Source: Ignavibacteria bacterium (GTDB taxonomy: Bacteria; Bacteroidota; Ignavibacteria; Ignavibacteriales; Melioribacteraceae). From it: a DNA stretch of 35,907 nt. The notes beneath the pieces are model-generated. The model was not told the origin of the DNA. It saw only the letters and a list, made by a program, of their open reading frames with translations, and ran no database searches. The stretch lies in the NCBI GenBank assembly GCA_012719345.1, contig JAAYAN010000027.1, positions 1 through 35,907 of the forward strand, read 5' to 3'. A program made the position numbers and the translations under genes. Of this stretch, positions 33,653 through 35,907 are shown piece by piece (within the stretch, counting starts at the first letter, position 1; the number at the start of each line of letters is the position of its first letter).

Positions 33653-35125
33653 CTATTCTAATCTGAAGAAATCTTCATAAATAAAGGGCCTGTTTATAGA
33701 TTCTTTTGGATAAAACTCATTTGTTCTTGATGAATATTCATATTTACTTGATAAGTTTTCGGCATTTTTTATTATATAGTCAATTGCATCAGCAATAAAC
33801 AGAACTTCATCATTTGTCATTGTAGGATGAAGCGAAACGCGAACCCAGCCTGGCTTTTCGGATAAATCTCCGTTATTTATCTTATCGGTAATTCTTTTAG
33901 AGCGCGTCGGATCAAGATGTAGAAGATAATGTCCGTAAGTTCCGGCACACGAGCAACCGCCCCTCACTTGAATCCCGAATTCGTCATTTAGTGCACGGGC
34001 AACAAAATTGTAATGTACATTTTCGGTATAAAATGAAATTACAGCAAGGCGGTTGTTATGCTCCGAAGCTAAGATGTGAAGATTTTTAATTTTGCTGAAT
34101 TTATCGAAAAGTATATCAAGTAATTCATTTTCACGCTTTTTTATAAAACTGATGTTCATTTTTTCTTTTAACTTGATGCATAATGCGGTTTTAATGGTCT
34201 GTAAAAATCCCGGTGTTCCGCCGTCTTCCCGAGTTTCTATATCATCAACAAATTTATAATGTCCCCAGGGATCAGTCCAGTCGACTGTTCCACCCCCTGG
34301 TTGGTCGGGTACATTTCGGTTGTATAGGTTTTTATTGAAAATTAAAACCCCTGAAGTTCCGGGACCACCTAAAAATTTATGGGGCGAAAAAAAAACTGCA
34401 TCAAGCTGCTGAAGTTTATTTTCGGGATGCATATCAATTTTTACATAAGGAGCAGAAGCAGCAAAATCCACAAAACAAAAACCTTTATAATTATGTATCA
34501 TTTCCGCCATTTCATAGTAGGGGGTTTTAATGCCTGTTACATTCGAGCAAGCAGTAAAAGATCCTAAAATTAAACTTCTGTTTTTATTTTCTTCAAGCAG
34601 ATTTGCAAATTTCCTTAAATCTGTAAGCCCTTTTTTATCAGGCGGAATAACAATAACATCAGCTGCCGATTCGAGCCAGGATGTATGGTTCGAATGATGT
34701 TCCATATGAGTTAAAAAAACAACAGGTTTAATTATTTCCGGAATGTTAATGTATTTCTTCACTTGTTCCGGAACAGCAAGACCCAGCAACCGTTGGAATT
34801 TATTTATCATTGATGTCATACCGGAACCGCCAGTAATAATTATATCATCACTTCCAGCATTGCAATGAGATTTAATAATTTTTTGCGCTTCCCGATAAAG
34901 ATTTGTCATTATTGAAGAGGAAATTCCTGTACCCGAATGAGTATTAGCAACAAAAGGTCCTATTTCGTAAGTTATTTTATCTTCAATAGTTTTATATAAC
35001 CTGCCGCTTGCTATCCAGTCGGCATATATAATTTTTTTCTCTTCTCCGGAAGGAGACTGAAAAGTTTTATTAATCCCTATTATTTGGTTTCTAAAATGAA
35101 AAAAATGTTTTTCAAGATTTTTCAT
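33653..35125 (-). CDS. Class-V aminotransferase / cysteine desulfurase-like enzyme
   Basis: A PLP-dependent fold-type I enzyme of 490 residues. Visible features are IIYADWIASGRLY (N-terminal substrate loop, about 34-46), ITGGSGMTSMINKFQRL (cofactor-phosphate site), HHSNHTSWLES, FVDFAASAPYVKID, the PLP lysine in FFSPHKFLGGPGTSG (about 245-259) and VRGGCSCAGTYGHYLL with two cysteines near residue 400. Typical cysteine desulfurases are close to 400 residues; the extra length and the CSC sequence place it in a less characterised subgroup, so desulfurase, selenocysteine lyase or other activities remain possible. It is convergent with the CheB-like gene (20 bases apart). It overlaps the upstream membrane protein gene by 14 bases. 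Confidence 0.88.
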   Translation of the reverse strand: MKNLEKHFFHFRNQIIGINKTFQSPSGEEKKIIYADWIASGRLYKTIEDKITYEIGPFVANTHSGTGISSSIMTNLYREAQKIIKSHCNAGSDDIIITGGSGMTSMINKFQRLLGLAVPEQVKKYINIPEIIKPVVFLTHMEHHSNHTSWLESAADVIVIPPDKKGLTDLRKFANLLEENKNRSLILGSFTACSNVTGIKTPYYEMAEMIHNYKGFCFVDFAASAPYVKIDMHPENKLQQLDAVFFSPHKFLGGPGTSGVLIFNKNLYNRNVPDQPGGGTVDWTDPWGHYKFVDDIETREDGGTPGFLQTIKTALCIKLKEKMNISFIKKRENELLDILFDKFSKIKNLHILASEHNNRLAVISFYTENVHYNFVARALNDEFGIQVRGGCSCAGTYGHYLLHLDPTRSKRITDKINNGDLSEKPGWVRVSLHPTMTNDEVLFIADAIDYIIKNAENLSSKYEYSSRTNEFYPKESINRPFIYEDFFRLE

Positions 35126-35531
35126 CTTCCTGCAATTCCGTATCGGTATTTATTTTTAGGAATTTATTGCCATCGCTCCATTTGCGTTTTCCTATTGTAA
35201 AAATAGGCATTATCAATGGAATAAATAATAAAATATACCACCAGTTAAATGCGTTTTCAAACTCGGAACGGTAAACAATATAAGCCCAAAAGATGGAAAC
35301 AAATGCAGTATTTAGAATTGGAAGAAATAATTTCCAGAATTCAACATCAGGTTTACGCCAAGGAGCATTTTTAAAAACGAAAAAAAATGCCATCCCTACT
35401 ATAACCAATCCCAAAATTCCGTTTTTTGTTTCTCCTTGAAAAATAAGAACAACTGATAAAATGAAAATCCAAGAAAAAGATCCTATCCAACCGAAAATCC
35501 AGCCTAATTTTTCACCCTTTCTGTTACTCAT
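35112..35531 (-). CDS. Small four-helix membrane protein, unknown
   Basis: I do not recognise a family. The 139-residue product has four hydrophobic segments (about 10-30, 39-51, 68-86 and 95-112), a cytoplasmic positively charged loop (KNAPWRKPD) and an acidic hydrophilic tail (DTELQEDEKS). AAGGAAT lies before the ATG. It overlaps the cysteine desulfurase-like gene by 14 bases and is therefore probably co-translated, which may mean a linked function or only shared transcription. Confidence 0.75.
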   Translation of the reverse strand: MSNRKGEKLGWIFGWIGSFSWIFILSVVLIFQGETKNGILGLVIVGMAFFFVFKNAPWRKPDVEFWKLFLPILNTAFVSIFWAYIVYRSEFENAFNWWYILLFIPLIMPIFTIGKRKWSDGNKFLKINTDTELQEDEKS

Positions 35532-35591
35532 TTTGTTATTCCTTAAAATGTTCTAAAAACAATAAGTATGTTCGAAAATAAACCTTTTTTA

Positions 35592-35620
35592 TTAAATTCC
35601 ATAACCTAATTTTATATAAT
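35592..35620 (+). promoter_or_regulatory. Weak candidate promoter of the last gene
   Basis: TTAAAT (35592-35597) and TATAAT (35615-35620) are separated by 17 bases, 15 bases before the ATG at 35636. The -10 box is perfect but the -35 box is weak, and the region is nearly all A+T, so chance matches are likely. Confidence 0.25.
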
Positions 35621-35635
35621 TAAAAATTTAGAACA

Positions 35636-35907
35636 ATGATAATAATTACAGATAATGTTTCGTTTACCGAAAACTTTTTTGGAAAGGAATTTAAATGGGA
35701 AATTATTTCCGACAATACTTTTAATGAAACTGAAACAGTATGTAATGAAATATTTGAGAGGAAAATAATATGGCAAACCGAAGAACCCGAAATACAATTT
35801 TGGGAATATCTTTTTATTTGCGAAGAATCCTTAAAATCGCAATATGATATAATTATTAAGTTATTAGATAAAAATAAAATTAATTTTTCTTCCTGTTTAT
35901 GTATTGC
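35636..35907 (+). CDS. Unidentified gene, 3' end cut by window
   Basis: An open frame of 90 codons runs from ATG 35636 to the window end without a stop. The product begins MIIITDNVSFTENFFG and is rich in Glu, Ile, Phe and Asn, with FWEYLFICEESLKS in the middle and two cysteines near the break (SSCLC). There is no signal peptide or obvious motif. The absence of stops in a region this A+T-rich and the usual Lys/Glu/Ile composition of neighbours support a real gene, but no ribosome binding site is evident. A minus-strand frame over 35612-35797 is shorter and less likely. Confidence 0.5.
   Translation, partial: MIIITDNVSFTENFFGKEFKWEIISDNTFNETETVCNEIFERKIIWQTEEPEIQFWEYLFICEESLKSQYDIIIKLLDKNKINFSSCLCI

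Noticed and set aside
1-35907. CRISPR arrays, insertion sequences, tRNA or rRNA genes
   Set aside because: No regularly spaced direct repeats, transposase-like frames, terminal inverted repeats or cloverleaf sequences were seen by eye; gaps between genes are too short for most of these.
1-35907. Bacteroidia-type promoters (TTTG at -33, TAnnTTTG at -7)
   Set aside because: I looked before the main operons and found -35/-10 type boxes instead; scattered TTTG words are expected at this composition.

Overview
The window is about one third G+C and almost entirely coding. The organism looks like a Gram-negative member of the Bacteroidota/Chlorobiota assemblage, most likely an Ignavibacteria-like lineage. 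The evidence is an OmpA-type porin with thrombospondin type-3 calcium repeats, an Omp85-family outer membrane protein, a single-chain glycine dehydrogenase, a roughly 300-residue PurC and a periplasmic FKBP. Clear Shine-Dalgarno sequences (before recA, guaB, fabG, rsmE and the FKBP gene) and promoters of -35/-10 type argue against Bacteroidia proper. This placement is an inference from gene content.

Layout. 1-3415: a truncated TPR/Sel1-like gene, an OmpA-family gene and a convergent FKBP isomerase gene sharing a bidirectional terminator. 3416-3901: an unusual G+C-richer 81-codon gene with its own -10 box, operator-like dyad, strong ribosome binding site and terminator. 3902-5002 (minus): an orphan membrane histidine kinase. 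5131-10843 (plus): a tightly packed operon purC, DUF971, pgsA, pgpA, cinA, thpR, recA, recX. 10981-15022 (plus): guaB, a family-4-like glycosyltransferase, purD. 20126-15025 (minus): a six-gene operon with an ABC-2 permease lacking an adjacent ATPase, a PrsW-like protease, nadD, a secreted/lipid-facing hypothetical, an NtrC-type regulator and a HIT hydrolase. 20274-27048 (plus): the classical fatty-acid cluster yceD-rpmF-plsX-fabH-fabD-fabG-acpP-fabF-rnc, with a terminator/attenuator after acpP. 27143-32071 (plus): gcvP, a short Omp85 protein and rsmE, which overlap. 32145-33632 (plus): a DUF2489-like membrane-anchored protein and a CheB-like response regulator. 33653-35531 (minus): a class-V aminotransferase/cysteine-desulfurase-like enzyme and a small membrane protein. 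35636 to the end: an unidentified gene cut by the window edge.

How the genes fit together. Purine synthesis is spread over three loci (purC, guaB, purD). Phospholipid supply runs from the fab/plsX operon to pgsA-pgpA. RecA and RecX form a repair pair at the end of the purC operon. Three two-component parts (histidine kinase, NtrC-like regulator, CheB-like regulator) lie apart from any partner, and two of them share an upstream 13-base motif. No tRNA, rRNA, insertion sequence or CRISPR array was seen, and no stretch longer than 300 bases lacks a gene. Most of the window is housekeeping; the least explained element is the small gene at 3572-3817.
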